Shown: positions 33,921 to 42,535, counted from the stretch's first letter. The stretch: DNA of 64,000 nt from Sansalvadorimonas sp965221135 (GCA_965221135.1 CBDCRZ010000100.1:930001-994000), one strand, 5' to 3'. The notes: a model not told the origin generated them from the letters alone. Numbers and translations are program-made.

Positions 33921-35696
33921 TTAAATATTCCTGGAAATCGTAAATTTATTCTGCTGAGCTTGAGACAACATGTCTGAAGCAATCTTTTGCCCCTCACCAA
34001 TTTCCTGCAGTACCCGCTGTATAGCTTCCATCCAGTCTTCCATCTGCATCTGCATTTGGGTCAGGTAAGCCAGGTCTTCATGGGCGTCGGCCTGATACAT
34101 CTCACCTTCGTGGCGCACTCGAGCGGAGTGAACCTGTGAAGCTCCATCCACGGCCATACTGGCGCCTTCCGTAAAGCGGGCAATATGTCCTGCTCGACGG
34201 AAATACATGGTTTTCTTGGAGATTTCAGCCATCTGCTTGGCTGTTTCTTTGGAGGCTTCTTTGGCAGTTGTTTCTGTCGTCGCCTTGGCAGCTTCTTTCG
34301 CGGCTTCTTTTGCAGATTCCTGAGCGCCTTTCACAGCAACTTTGGCAGCCTGTTCTGCAACTTCATCCACAGAGTCAGTCGCAGTTTTTGCAGCATTTTT
34401 TGCAACTTCCTGAGCGGCTGTTGCCGACTGCTGCACAGCCGTCTGTGCTGTCTGTGATGCTGTTGTTGCACCTTGTTGTACACCCTGTGCTGCTGCGTTG
34501 GCACCCTGCTGGGCAGCCTGGCTACCAGCATTAATACCTTGTTGTACGGCTGTTGTTGCACCATCGGTTGTAGTCTTGGCAGCACTGCCCGCGAGACCCG
34601 CACCCAAGGAAAGTGCCGCTGCCATAATCGCCCATGACAAACCGAGAACAAGCTGTGCTTTTTCGTCTTTTACCAAACCACCGAGGTTGGTCATCCAATT
34701 ACCGGTGTTTTGAGAAACCGTCATAGCAACCATTATGGTGGCTGCCATTATCAACATTACGCCTGCCTTTGCCCCCACTCCTGTTGCAATGGTGACAGCA
34801 GCAACAACAACAGCGAGAGCTGTCGCTATGGCACCAAACACCTTACCGATAATGCCGGAGGTTTTAGCCTCTTTCATTTTTTCCAATGCTTCCTGCAGTT
34901 TTCCTATACGTGCAGTATGAAGCTGGGAACGTTTTAGACGACTGGTGCGAATAGCCTGTTCATCAAACTTGATTCGGGTATCACCAATCTTGGTCTGGAT
35001 TTCGGAAAGCATGCGGGCCACATCTTCCATATTTCCTGAAAGCATGGCATTTGTCAGTTTGCCACTGGCTTCTTTTAAATCCGCCAGTACTTCAGGTGGT
35101 GCGCTTTTGATAGCGCCGATCTTGTCGAACACTTCCAGCGTTTTGCCCTGTAGCTCAATCAGTTGCTCAGGGTTCTTGGCAGCATTAGCCAAAGCAGAGC
35201 CGGACATCAGCTCTTTCATGATCTGTTGCTCTTGAGTGCCAGAGCCATTCTGGCCAGAGGAGTTGCCGCCCTGCTGCCCTGATTTGGCGCGACCTTTACG
35301 GCCATTGCCGTAAACCGTGCTGCCTAACGAGCTCTCCTCGCCCTGAACATCTTCACCCTCAGCGCTGAGCTGGTTCATCAGCTCATCGAAGGTAAACATC
35401 ATTTCGGTGAGATCCATACTCTGGCTGACCTGAGCCTGCATCTCTGGTGTGGCGACCATAGCCGGATCAACCCGTGGAGTCGGCAGCCTGACCAAACGGT
35501 CCCGCCCCATATTAGCTGATGCCGGGCGCTGATGAGCCTGGCGGGACACAGAGTTCTTACTGGAAAACCCCCGTCCAGTCATGGGAGCCGAGGTACCCGC
35601 TCTGCCGGTCTGCTGGCCTGATCCGGATTTACCTGCCAGTACACCAGGAGGTACTTGTGCGCCCTGATCAGGCCGTATGCCGCCACCAATACTCAT
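33921..35696 (-). CDS. sctE: Major translocator SctE (YopB/IpaB/SipB-like)
   Basis: A 591-residue protein with two hydrophobic hairpin segments at about 284-326 (VFGAIATALAVVVAAVTIAT and MLIMAATIMVAMTV) and 347-370, preceded by a long coiled coil (245-280), the hallmark of SctE translocators. Residues 371-495 are an Ala/Gln/Lys/Thr-rich repetitive amphipathic stretch (for example QQGANAAAQGVQQGATTASQ and KEAAKEAAKATTETTAKEAS) not found in YopB. The N-terminal 150 residues are disordered and Gly/Ser-rich. It ends FTISRNI. Longer than YopB (about 400), nearer IpaB in size. It starts six bases after the SycD stop. Confidence 0.88.
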   Translation of the reverse strand: MSIGGGIRPDQGAQVPPGVLAGKSGSGQQTGRAGTSAPMTGRGFSSKNSVSRQAHQRPASANMGRDRLVRLPTPRVDPAMVATPEMQAQVSQSMDLTEMMFTFDELMNQLSAEGEDVQGEESSLGSTVYGNGRKGRAKSGQQGGNSSGQNGSGTQEQQIMKELMSGSALANAAKNPEQLIELQGKTLEVFDKIGAIKSAPPEVLADLKEASGKLTNAMLSGNMEDVARMLSEIQTKIGDTRIKFDEQAIRTSRLKRSQLHTARIGKLQEALEKMKEAKTSGIIGKVFGAIATALAVVVAAVTIATGVGAKAGVMLIMAATIMVAMTVSQNTGNWMTNLGGLVKDEKAQLVLGLSWAIMAAALSLGAGLAGSAAKTTTDGATTAVQQGINAGSQAAQQGANAAAQGVQQGATTASQTAQTAVQQSATAAQEVAKNAAKTATDSVDEVAEQAAKVAVKGAQESAKEAAKEAAKATTETTAKEASKETAKQMAEISKKTMYFRRAGHIARFTEGASMAVDGASQVHSARVRHEGEMYQADAHEDLAYLTQMQMQMEDWMEAIQRVLQEIGEGQKIASDMLSQAQQNKFTISRNI

Positions 35697-35702
35697 AGGC
35701 TT

Positions 35703-36197
35703 TTAGTCATCCTCTTCAATAACAGCCTGAGCACTGGCTGCCATATTACTAGCCCGGGTTTGCTCGCTCTTGAACTCTTCCTGACCTCCTGCCCAATCAG
35801 CAGCAGTCTCATAAGCCACTTTTGCAGCTGCAGGCTTGCCCATAGCCATATGGCAATCACCGATATACAACATCGCACGAGGGTCATCGGTATCGAGAGC
35901 ACTGGCAAAACTGAACAACTCAACCGCTGTTTCGAAGTCCTGCTCCATCATCTGGCAGGCACCGAGCCCCAAAAAGTACTTCTTGTTGTAATGGTCATAA
36001 AAACAAAGGAACTGAAACACTTTCTTGGACTCTTCATAGCGCCCACCCTGATAGAGGTTGAAAGCCACGCTGTAAATCGCTTCCATTGACTCTTCACTCA
36101 GGTTTTTCAGTTCCTTGAATGTCCCACCACGACTGAAGTAATCAGCCAGCATGTCATCGACCTTGTCCTGGGACCAATCCATATTTTCTATATCCAC
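35703..36197 (-). CDS. sycD: Class II translocator chaperone SycD/LcrH
   Basis: A 164-residue protein with three TPR repeats in the SycD/IpgC/CesD pattern: MEAIYSVAFNLYQGGRYEES, FLGLGACQMMEQDFETAVEL and AMLYIGDCHMAMGKPAAAKV. It keeps the two translocators soluble before export and can act in regulation. The start is GTG at 36197, supported by AGGAGGG seven bases upstream; the next ATG in frame would remove five residues. It lies between the tip candidate and sctE. Confidence 0.92.
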   Translation of the reverse strand: MDIENMDWSQDKVDDMLADYFSRGGTFKELKNLSEESMEAIYSVAFNLYQGGRYEESKKVFQFLCFYDHYNKKYFLGLGACQMMEQDFETAVELFSFASALDTDDPRAMLYIGDCHMAMGKPAAAKVAYETAADWAGGQEEFKSEQTRASNMAASAQAVIEEDD

Positions 36198-36225
36198 TGA
36201 CAGCCCTCCTTTGCCTCAATCAGTG

Positions 36226-36855
36226 TTAAATGTTCTTTATCAGGTTGTCGCCACTTCTGTAGTACTTCGAAATAAACTGCGACATCATCTCGAAAGTCTG
36301 GTTGAATTTACCGGATGTTGATTGAAGCTTAGTCATATCCAGCTGGGATGAACTGGTCAGGCTTTCAGACCAGCCTTTCATATTTTCTATAGCCAGATCC
36401 CACTGACCGGAATTTAACTTCTGCTCCTGGTTTGGATCTATTTGCTTACCTTCCTTGCCCCAGGGAATATCGTTATCTTTGAAAAACTGCACGACTTCAG
36501 GAGGCATAGAGGTTTTTGTGCTTTCTTTCGAACCTTTCTTGGCGGCTCGTGCCATACCCATCATTTTGTTAGCTTTTTTTAATTTACTGTTTTTACTTCT
36601 GACTTCCTGAACCTGCTCCCTGAGGGTTTCTTCCAGAAGCTCGGCACGCTCACTCATAACGGCCAGCATCAAGGCATCCAGGTTTGCCTTATCTATAAAG
36701 TTCTGGTTCATAGGCGCACCAGCCGCAGAATTAATCAGCTTGATGGTCTTTTTCATCATCTGCTGCGGGGTTATAGACTGATTAGCCCGCTTACGAACCA
36801 TATCCCGCTGGATCTGCTGTGCTGTTTTCGCGCCACCGCCGACACTCGTGCCCAT
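36226..36855 (-). CDS. Candidate needle-tip/filament protein in the LcrV position (SctA-like)
   Basis: A 209-residue, helical, charged protein without a signal peptide. It precedes sycD-sctE-sctB, where Ysc loci have lcrV. Its C-terminal coil (KLQSTSGKFNQTFEMMSQFI, SKYYRSGDNL) resembles the C-terminal coiled coil of LcrV-type tip proteins (TSRFNSAIEALNRFIQKY), and residues about 70-105 form a second helix, so a two-helix tip layout is possible. At 209 residues it is much shorter than LcrV (about 326) and nearer EspA/SseB. It ends NLIKNI, like the translocators. The role is inferred from position and helix pattern. Confidence 0.6.
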   Translation of the reverse strand: MGTSVGGGAKTAQQIQRDMVRKRANQSITPQQMMKKTIKLINSAAGAPMNQNFIDKANLDALMLAVMSERAELLEETLREQVQEVRSKNSKLKKANKMMGMARAAKKGSKESTKTSMPPEVVQFFKDNDIPWGKEGKQIDPNQEQKLNSGQWDLAIENMKGWSESLTSSSQLDMTKLQSTSGKFNQTFEMMSQFISKYYRSGDNLIKNI

Positions 36856-36868
36856 TACTTATTTCCTG

Positions 36869-38452
36869 TTATGTACTAATAGGACGTAAACGCTTCATTT
36901 TTCTCTCATGCCAGAGGTTGAGAGTCTGCAAACATTCTGGATCGATATATTGTCTGATCGGAGCATCCTGACCAGAGTTGTTAGACAACGGCAAACCAAT
37001 TCTTTCTGTTGCCCGACTAAACAGGTGGGCTGTTGACAATTGAGCTGCGTTGAGATCTCTCTGATTTTTTGGCAATTCCCCGGAATGCTGTATATGTTGA
37101 GTCATCAGATTAATAGCTTCTCTGGTGATCAAATTACAGACAACTTTCCAGTCATCCTGACTAGGGGCATAGTTTTCTGCATATCTCCCCCTGATCGGCT
37201 CAAATACTCCGGGATTGTCCTGCTGATATTCCGCATTAAGGAATTTCAAACGTCCATTAATAGCAGATGACAGTTCTTTGATTTCTGCATCGTTCAGCCG
37301 GCTCTGATGAGTCTGGAGTTGCTGCCTGATATGTGCTTCAGATTTGAACGTCAGAAGATTTGCCCTTTCTACGGGGTCTTCTACATAAAACCTCTGATTC
37401 CGGGCTGCCTGGTGAACCCGTTGCAAGGCAGCTTGTGTCTCAGCTCCATCTACAGGCCCTCGCACTACGGCAGCATGGGTTTGAACACCCTGCGTCCTTA
37501 GTTGTTGTTGTATTTGAGACATTGCCTCTTGTGCTTGCTCTTGTGATTCCCTGACAGCTTCTTCTTCAGCTCTTCGCTGACTATCCGCATGAGTCGTATC
37601 TCTTACACGGACTTTTGGCCCGGATGCTGATGTTGGCGTCGTAGTTGACGAAGCTGGTGGCGGTGGTGGCGGTGGCGGTGGTGGCGGAGGAGTTTCGGGA
37701 CCCGCTGGTGGTTGATCACCTGACTCTGAAGCCGGTGGTTTTGATCCTGGTTCTGGAGGCTTAGGCTTAGGTTCAGGTTTTGGTCCAGGCCCTGGAGGCT
37801 TATGTTCTGGTCCAGGCCCTGGAGGCTTAGGTCCTTCCGGAGCCGTCAGCATGGGATTATCAATAAATCCGTTCGCGAAAATAATTATAAAAGGTCCTGC
37901 TCCGACCAGAGCCACAGGAAATACACAACCAACACCTATGCAGACCCCGATTCCAACCAGCCCAAAACCCGTCTGGAACTGCTTGTTTGTCATAAGGAAA
38001 TTGACAGCAGCACTGAGCCCTTTGCCCATCTTCGCTAATTTACTGTCCCCTCCACCCGGTAACTCATCCTTTTGTTCCATCTCATTCAAGCGGCTCATCA
38101 GCTTGTCTTTTGCAGCGGGCAGATCCCCAGGGTTCACACGTTCAAAAATAACCTTGCCCCCGCCAGGAATCTCCATTTCTCCAGAATCAGAGAGCTGATT
38201 GGGAGGCATTTGAGCAGAGGCACTTTGCAGAGGCTGTGCTGTTCGATCAAAAATGGAAGGAGCAGGTGTGCCAGTATCATCATCCGAGGACACTGAACTG
38301 CCTGTTGATACCTGCCGTTGAAGCGGGGGAGTCGTTACGGAAGCCGTACGGTTAAATGGTGTTCCGGTTTGCCTGTCTATGTGGGCAGGTGCCGGCACGG
38401 GTCTGTTGCCATTCCCTGGGGTTCCCTGCGTGGGCTGTGGAGGTCCATCCAT
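36869..38452 (-). CDS. Polyproline membrane protein heading the translocon operon; candidate secreted effector
   Basis: About 527 residues. The start is ATG at 38452 with GGGAG seven bases upstream; a TTG six bases earlier is also in frame. The N-terminal 90 residues are disordered (Pro, Thr, Ser). A hydrophobic region at about 160-197 (TGFGLVGIGVCIGVGCVFPV, then GPFIIIFANGF) could span a membrane once or twice. Residues 202-268 are a proline-rich stretch with GPGP repeats and 12 consecutive prolines, like profilin- or SH3/EVH1-binding sites. The C-terminal 240 residues are helical and unrecognised. No Sec signal is present. Thirteen bases separate it from the tip candidate, so it is first in the operon. 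Function unknown; host-cytoskeleton contact is speculation. Confidence 0.7.
   Translation of the reverse strand: MDGPPQPTQGTPGNGNRPVPAPAHIDRQTGTPFNRTASVTTPPLQRQVSTGSSVSSDDDTGTPAPSIFDRTAQPLQSASAQMPPNQLSDSGEMEIPGGGKVIFERVNPGDLPAAKDKLMSRLNEMEQKDELPGGGDSKLAKMGKGLSAAVNFLMTNKQFQTGFGLVGIGVCIGVGCVFPVALVGAGPFIIIFANGFIDNPMLTAPEGPKPPGPGPEHKPPGPGPKPEPKPKPPEPGSKPPASESGDQPPAGPETPPPPPPPPPPPPASSTTTPTSASGPKVRVRDTTHADSQRRAEEEAVRESQEQAQEAMSQIQQQLRTQGVQTHAAVVRGPVDGAETQAALQRVHQAARNQRFYVEDPVERANLLTFKSEAHIRQQLQTHQSRLNDAEIKELSSAINGRLKFLNAEYQQDNPGVFEPIRGRYAENYAPSQDDWKVVCNLITREAINLMTQHIQHSGELPKNQRDLNAAQLSTAHLFSRATERIGLPLSNNSGQDAPIRQYIDPECLQTLNLWHERKMKRLRPIST
37781..37829. repeat. Tandem repeat in the proline-rich coding region
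   Basis: A 22-base block at 37781-37802 recurs identically at 37808-37829, giving a 27-base period and the protein repeat KPPGPGPEH / KPPGPGPKP. It suggests recent expansion of the proline-rich linker. Confidence 0.75.
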
Positions 38453-38633
38453 GACCAATCTCCCTGATTCCTTTCACGGGGCAGTCCAGCCCACACTTGG
38501 TAAAAGCTTAGATGATGGTTGGCAAGGCGGAATTGCCCAAATTCCGTCACGGGGTGGGATGCTTTGAGCTTAGAACGTCACCAGATGACAAGGAAAATGC
38601 CAGACTCTTTATTTATTAAAGCCCCAGACTGCT

Positions 38634-39056
38634 TCAGACCGCCTTATCAATTGGTTTTTCATAGTACTCGAGCACAGCTGTCATCAAATCCTTGGGGCTA
38701 AGCATGCCAACAATCGCGCCCGTCTCACTGAGCACAGGAACCCGTAGCACCTTTTCTTTCATACAGCTTTCATAAGCGGCAACAATACTGTCGGAAGCTC
38801 GGGCTGTGACGACATTTTCCTGCATAAACTCTCTAACAAGGCCACTCCCCTGATCAGAATAGTAACTGCCAGCCAGGGTTCCGGAGAGACAATCCGACTC
38901 AGACAGAATGCCAACCAGAGTACCTTCACCATCCACGACAGGAGCTGCCGTGATATTGTGTTTGAGGATGACCCTTATTGCTTCCACGATATCCATATCT
39001 GGCTGGAGGGTAATGACGGACTGACTCATGCACTTTTCTACAGTGATTGTGCGCAT
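38634..39056 (-). CDS. CBS-domain pair protein
   Basis: A 140-residue protein made of two CBS motifs (about 8-60 and 77-130), with VEKCMSQSVITLQPDMDIVE, HNITAAPVVDGEGTLVGILS and VLRVPVLSETGAIVGMLSPK. CBS pairs bind adenosine nucleotides and regulate partner proteins. No catalytic domain is attached. Start ATG has AAGGAAGGAG upstream. It lies upstream of, and in line with, the T3SS translocon operon, 181 bases away, but readthrough is not established. Confidence 0.88.
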   Translation of the reverse strand: MRTITVEKCMSQSVITLQPDMDIVEAIRVILKHNITAAPVVDGEGTLVGILSESDCLSGTLAGSYYSDQGSGLVREFMQENVVTARASDSIVAAYESCMKEKVLRVPVLSETGAIVGMLSPKDLMTAVLEYYEKPIDKAV

Positions 39057-39276
39057 AGCAATGCTCCTTCCTTAAAGTCCCTGACAGCCTACAAATGCAC
39101 TTAGCTACTTCACCTGGTTACGCATGCTTTTGTGACCACAATGGCCCCTCATAAGGACACACGGGATCAGAGCGCCAGCAAACCGACAGATTACATTCTA
39201 ATGCTATAGCTCTCATTCCACAGTGTAGCAAGGGACAACCTTTAAATTAGAGTGGCAGCATACATCCGACTCACCT

Positions 39277-39282
39277 TATAAT
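39277..39282 (+). promoter_or_regulatory. Possible -10 element of the ppa promoter
   Basis: TATAAT 40 bases before the ppa start codon, in the 265-base divergent space between the CBS gene and ppa. The -35 region (TGGCAG, 18-base spacing) is a poor match, so only the -10 is suggested. Confidence 0.4.
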
Positions 39283-39321
39283 CCCGCGGAATCCCACACA
39301 CCGACAGGCGTTAGTACCTAC

Positions 39322-39846
39322 ATGAAATTTAGCGAAATCTCTCCGGGTAAAGATCTCCCGAACGATATCAACGTAGTTATCGAGATCCCTGCGAACAGTG
39401 ATCCGATCAAGTACGAGATCGACAAAGATACCGACGCCCTGTTTGTTGACCGTTTCATGTCAACTCCTATGTTCTACCCAGCCAACTACGGTTACGTTCC
39501 TCAGACTCTGGCAGACGATGGCGACCCGCTGGACGTTCTGGTTGTTACTCCTTACCCGGTAGCTCCAGGCTCTGTGATTCGCTGCCGTCCTGTGGGCATG
39601 CTGAACATGTCTGACGAAAGCGGTCAGGACGAGAAAGTCGTAGCTGTACCTCACGACAAGCTGACCAAAATCTACAGCGACGTGAAAGAGTACACCGACC
39701 TGCCTCCTCTGCTGATCAAGCAAATCGAGCATTTCTTCGAGAACTACAAAGACCTCGAAGAAGGCAAATGGGTGAAAATTGATAGCTGGATGGGTGCCGA
39801 TGCTGCCCGTGAAGCTATCCTGAAGTCTGTTGCTGCTGCTAAGTAA
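39322..39846 (+). CDS. ppa: Inorganic pyrophosphatase
   Basis: A 174-residue family I soluble pyrophosphatase, which hydrolyses PPi to drive biosynthesis. Active-site segments are intact: IEIPANSDPIKYEIDKDT, the GYVPQTLADDGDPLDVLVVT signature with its three metal-binding Asp residues, and DEKVVAVPHDKL. Length agrees with bacterial family I enzymes (about 175). Codon use is strongly biased, as in highly expressed genes. A hairpin 14 bases downstream is a probable terminator. Confidence 0.96.
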   Translation: MKFSEISPGKDLPNDINVVIEIPANSDPIKYEIDKDTDALFVDRFMSTPMFYPANYGYVPQTLADDGDPLDVLVVTPYPVAPGSVIRCRPVGMLNMSDESGQDEKVVAVPHDKLTKIYSDVKEYTDLPPLLIKQIEHFFENYKDLEEGKWVKIDSWMGADAAREAILKSVAAAK

Positions 39847-39859
39847 CACCTTCCTGATC

Positions 39860-39889
39860 ACTGCCCTTCGACACCCGTTGAGGGGCAGT
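39860..39889 (+). terminator. Probable terminator after ppa
   Basis: ACTGCCC / GGGCAGT, a 7-bp stem with additional weak inner pairs, then AATCCACATTTTCTTCTT. The T-rich run starts eight bases after the stem, so it is an imperfect intrinsic terminator. Confidence 0.5.
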
Positions 39890-39972
39890 AATCCACATTT
39901 TCTTCTTGAATCTGTTGCGCTTCCGTCGACGTAAGGCAAGAATAACTCGCCCACTTAAACGGAACTGAGCCG

Positions 39973-41886
39973 ATGCAGAGAATTTGCAGATTTTCCTCGA
40001 TTACCGCAGCGCTTCTCCTTCTGCTCTCGTTTGCCTTCTCGGCTCAGGCGTCCGCCTCTGGCTTTACATCATTCTTTTCTGGCTCAAATAGCTCCTCAAA
40101 CAGTGGTAATGGTTCATCCGAATTCCTACCTGTTGAAGAAGCATTCCAGTTAGCTGCCACTCTGAACAAGAGCGACCCGGACAACCCCGTTGTGGTCGTG
40201 AACTTCAGCATCACACCTGAACACTACCTTTACCGGCATATGTTCAAGTTCAAGCCTGTGAACCCGGGTGCTACCTCCGTCGGTGAAGCCTCTTTCCCGA
40301 CAGGCATCATTAAGTTCGATAAATTTATGAAGCGTGAGGTAGAGACTTACCCCACAAACATGCAGGTCACAATTCCGGTTAAAACCAGTGAACAGTTCCC
40401 GGAAATAGAAGTAGGTTTTCAAGGCTGTGCCGATGCAGGACTCTGTTATCCACCAACAACCCAGCTGATTATCCCTGTGCTGGATAACAACTCTGCGGCG
40501 GCAACGACACCCTCAGTGGATCAGTCTACGACCCAAAACACACCGCAAATTTCAGCTCCACAGCCACCGAAAGACGATTTTCTTTCTGCGCTGCTCGAAA
40601 ACCAAAGCCTGTTGAGTATTCTGGGATTGTTCTTCCTTGGCGGTCTGGCTCTGACTTTCACGCCCTGTGTTTTACCCATGATTCCCATTGTCTCTGCCAT
40701 CGTGGCTAACAGTCGTGGCACTCGGGCTCATAATATTAGCCTGACCGCCTGCTACGTACTGGCCATGTCAGCTACCTATGCCGTTGCCGGTATGCTGATG
40801 GGATATTTTGGTGCCAGCCTGAATCTTCAGGCACGCCTGCAGTCACCCTGGTTACTGATTCCTTTCGCAACGCTCTTTGTACTGCTCGCTCTGGCAATGT
40901 TTGGCCTGTATGAACTGCAACTGCCTGAAAAACTTCGCGACAAGTTAACCAACGCCGACAGCAAGAGCAGTGAAAAACGTCAGGGGACTTTTGTTGGTGC
41001 TGGCCTGGCGGGGTTCTTTTCCACACTGCTGGTTTCTCCTTGTGTTTCCGCTCCTCTGGCTGGCGCGCTGGTGTATATCAGCAGTACAGGAAATATGGCG
41101 ATTGGGGGCTTATCCCTGTTTGCTCTGGGCCTCGGTATGGGAACACCGCTGATGATCGTTGGTATTGGCGGCGCCAGCATTCTTCCAAAAGCCGGAATCT
41201 GGATGGATGGGATAAAGGCGACCTTCGGTGTGTTGATGCTGGGTGTCGCCGTATGGATGTTGGAACGTATTATTCCAGAACCTGTGACCTTGTTGCTGTG
41301 GGGTGCACTGGCCATTGGCAGTGCCGTCTATCTCGGCGCGCTGAACTTCGGAGAAGCCACTGGCTGGAAAGCCTTCCGCAAAGTTATCGGACTGCTGTTG
41401 TTAATCTACGGAACAACCCTGTTCTTCGGCGGCATTCAGGGTAATACCGACCCTCTCCGTCCGTTAGGCACACAGGCAAACATAACTGTCACAAGCTCGG
41501 GAGAAACCAGTCCAGGCCTGCGACCTTTTACCACAATCACCAGCAGTGAAGAGTTGGATAGCCTGTTAATCCAGGCAAAAGCGGCGAAACAGCCGGTTAT
41601 CCTCGACTTCTACGCAGACTGGTGTATTTCCTGCAAAATTTTTGAAAGGGAAGTGTTGCCAGAGCCTTCCGTACAAACGGCGCTGGCTTCTTTTCTTAAA
41701 GTAAGACTCGATTTAACCGCCAACTCCGCCGATCAGCGCAGCATCTTGACGCGATATAATCTTTTCGGCCCACCGGCGTTTATTTTTTACAGTAAAAGCG
41801 GGCAAGAGCTGAAAAACCTGCGCAAACAGGGGGAAATCAGTGCAAACACCTTCACATCATTGCTGAACAGTGCGGCTGCACAATAG
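39973..41886 (+). CDS. dsbD: Thiol:disulfide interchange protein DsbD
   Basis: A 637-residue inner-membrane electron carrier that moves reducing power from cytoplasmic thioredoxin to periplasmic DsbC/DsbG and CcmG. Three parts are seen: signal peptide (1-28) and periplasmic DsbD-alpha domain with the CADAGLCYPP redox motif; eight-helix membrane domain with FTPCVLPMIPIVSAIV and STLLVSPCVSAPLAGALVYI; and C-terminal thioredoxin-like domain with the DWCISCK motif. Length is close to typical (about 570-610) with a Ser/Asn-rich spacer after the signal peptide. It precedes aroQ, as dipZ precedes aroQ1 in Pseudomonas aeruginosa. Confidence 0.95.
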   Translation: MQRICRFSSITAALLLLLSFAFSAQASASGFTSFFSGSNSSSNSGNGSSEFLPVEEAFQLAATLNKSDPDNPVVVVNFSITPEHYLYRHMFKFKPVNPGATSVGEASFPTGIIKFDKFMKREVETYPTNMQVTIPVKTSEQFPEIEVGFQGCADAGLCYPPTTQLIIPVLDNNSAAATTPSVDQSTTQNTPQISAPQPPKDDFLSALLENQSLLSILGLFFLGGLALTFTPCVLPMIPIVSAIVANSRGTRAHNISLTACYVLAMSATYAVAGMLMGYFGASLNLQARLQSPWLLIPFATLFVLLALAMFGLYELQLPEKLRDKLTNADSKSSEKRQGTFVGAGLAGFFSTLLVSPCVSAPLAGALVYISSTGNMAIGGLSLFALGLGMGTPLMIVGIGGASILPKAGIWMDGIKATFGVLMLGVAVWMLERIIPEPVTLLLWGALAIGSAVYLGALNFGEATGWKAFRKVIGLLLLIYGTTLFFGGIQGNTDPLRPLGTQANITVTSSGETSPGLRPFTTITSSEELDSLLIQAKAAKQPVILDFYADWCISCKIFEREVLPEPSVQTALASFLKVRLDLTANSADQRSILTRYNLFGPPAFIFYSKSGQELKNLRKQGEISANTFTSLLNSAAAQ

Positions 41887-42042
41887 CCATCTACAAGCTA
41901 ATATCTTTGAAAAGCAATGCAACATGCCAATAACGTCCTGTAACATGCTCGACCTAGACGCAACAGGACGTATCGGGCAGAATAAGCAGACAATACTGGT
42001 ATAAACATACCAGTGCCGTTTTTCAACGACGAGAGCTTCCCG

Positions 42043-42492
42043 ATGGCCACAATACTGGTCTTGCATGGTCCGAACCTGAATCTGCTGGGCACCCGCGAAC
42101 CGGGTGTTTACGGGAATACGACTCTGGACGATATCAACCTGATGCTGACTGAGCAGGCACAAACAGCCGGTCACCATCTGCAGTATCTCCAGAGCAATGC
42201 AGAGTACGAACTGATTGACCGCATTCATGATGCAGCCAGTCAGGGTGTAGACTTTCTGATCATTAACCCGGCGGCCTTCACGCACACCAGCGTAGCATTG
42301 AGAGATGCCATTCTTGGGGTATCACTGCCCTTTATTGAGGTTCATCTTTCAAACGTCCATAGCCGGGAAGCCTTTCGTCATCACTCCTATTTCTCTGATA
42401 TAGCAATGGGAGTGATCTGCGGTCTGGGCGCAGACGGGTATAAATATGCCCTCCAGGCTGCCATTGCGCACCTCGAATCTTCTTCACAATAA
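42043..42492 (+). CDS. aroQ: 3-dehydroquinate dehydratase, type II
   Basis: A 149-residue shikimate-pathway enzyme converting 3-dehydroquinate to 3-dehydroshikimate; it forms a dodecamer. Conserved segments are LVLHGPNLNLLGTREPGVYG (with catalytic Arg/Tyr), IINPAAFTHTSVALRDA, and IEVHLSNVHSREAFRHHSY with the catalytic His. The start at 42043 (MATILVLHG) is the family's usual start; the open frame reaches 42013. It heads the aroQ-accB-accC group. Confidence 0.96.
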   Translation: MATILVLHGPNLNLLGTREPGVYGNTTLDDINLMLTEQAQTAGHHLQYLQSNAEYELIDRIHDAASQGVDFLIINPAAFTHTSVALRDAILGVSLPFIEVHLSNVHSREAFRHHSYFSDIAMGVICGLGADGYKYALQAAIAHLESSSQ

Positions 42493-42535
42493 AGCTCTTC
42501 ATTGCAAGAGCGCAGACAGTTAACCGGAATTAGTC

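Noticed and set aside
37220..37300. WH2-like actin-binding motif (KELSSAINGRLKFLNAE) in the polyproline protein
   Set aside because: The spacing of Leu, Ile, Gly and Leu-Lys does not match the WH2 consensus, and the segment is predicted only as a plain helix. The polyproline stretch alone does not prove actin binding.
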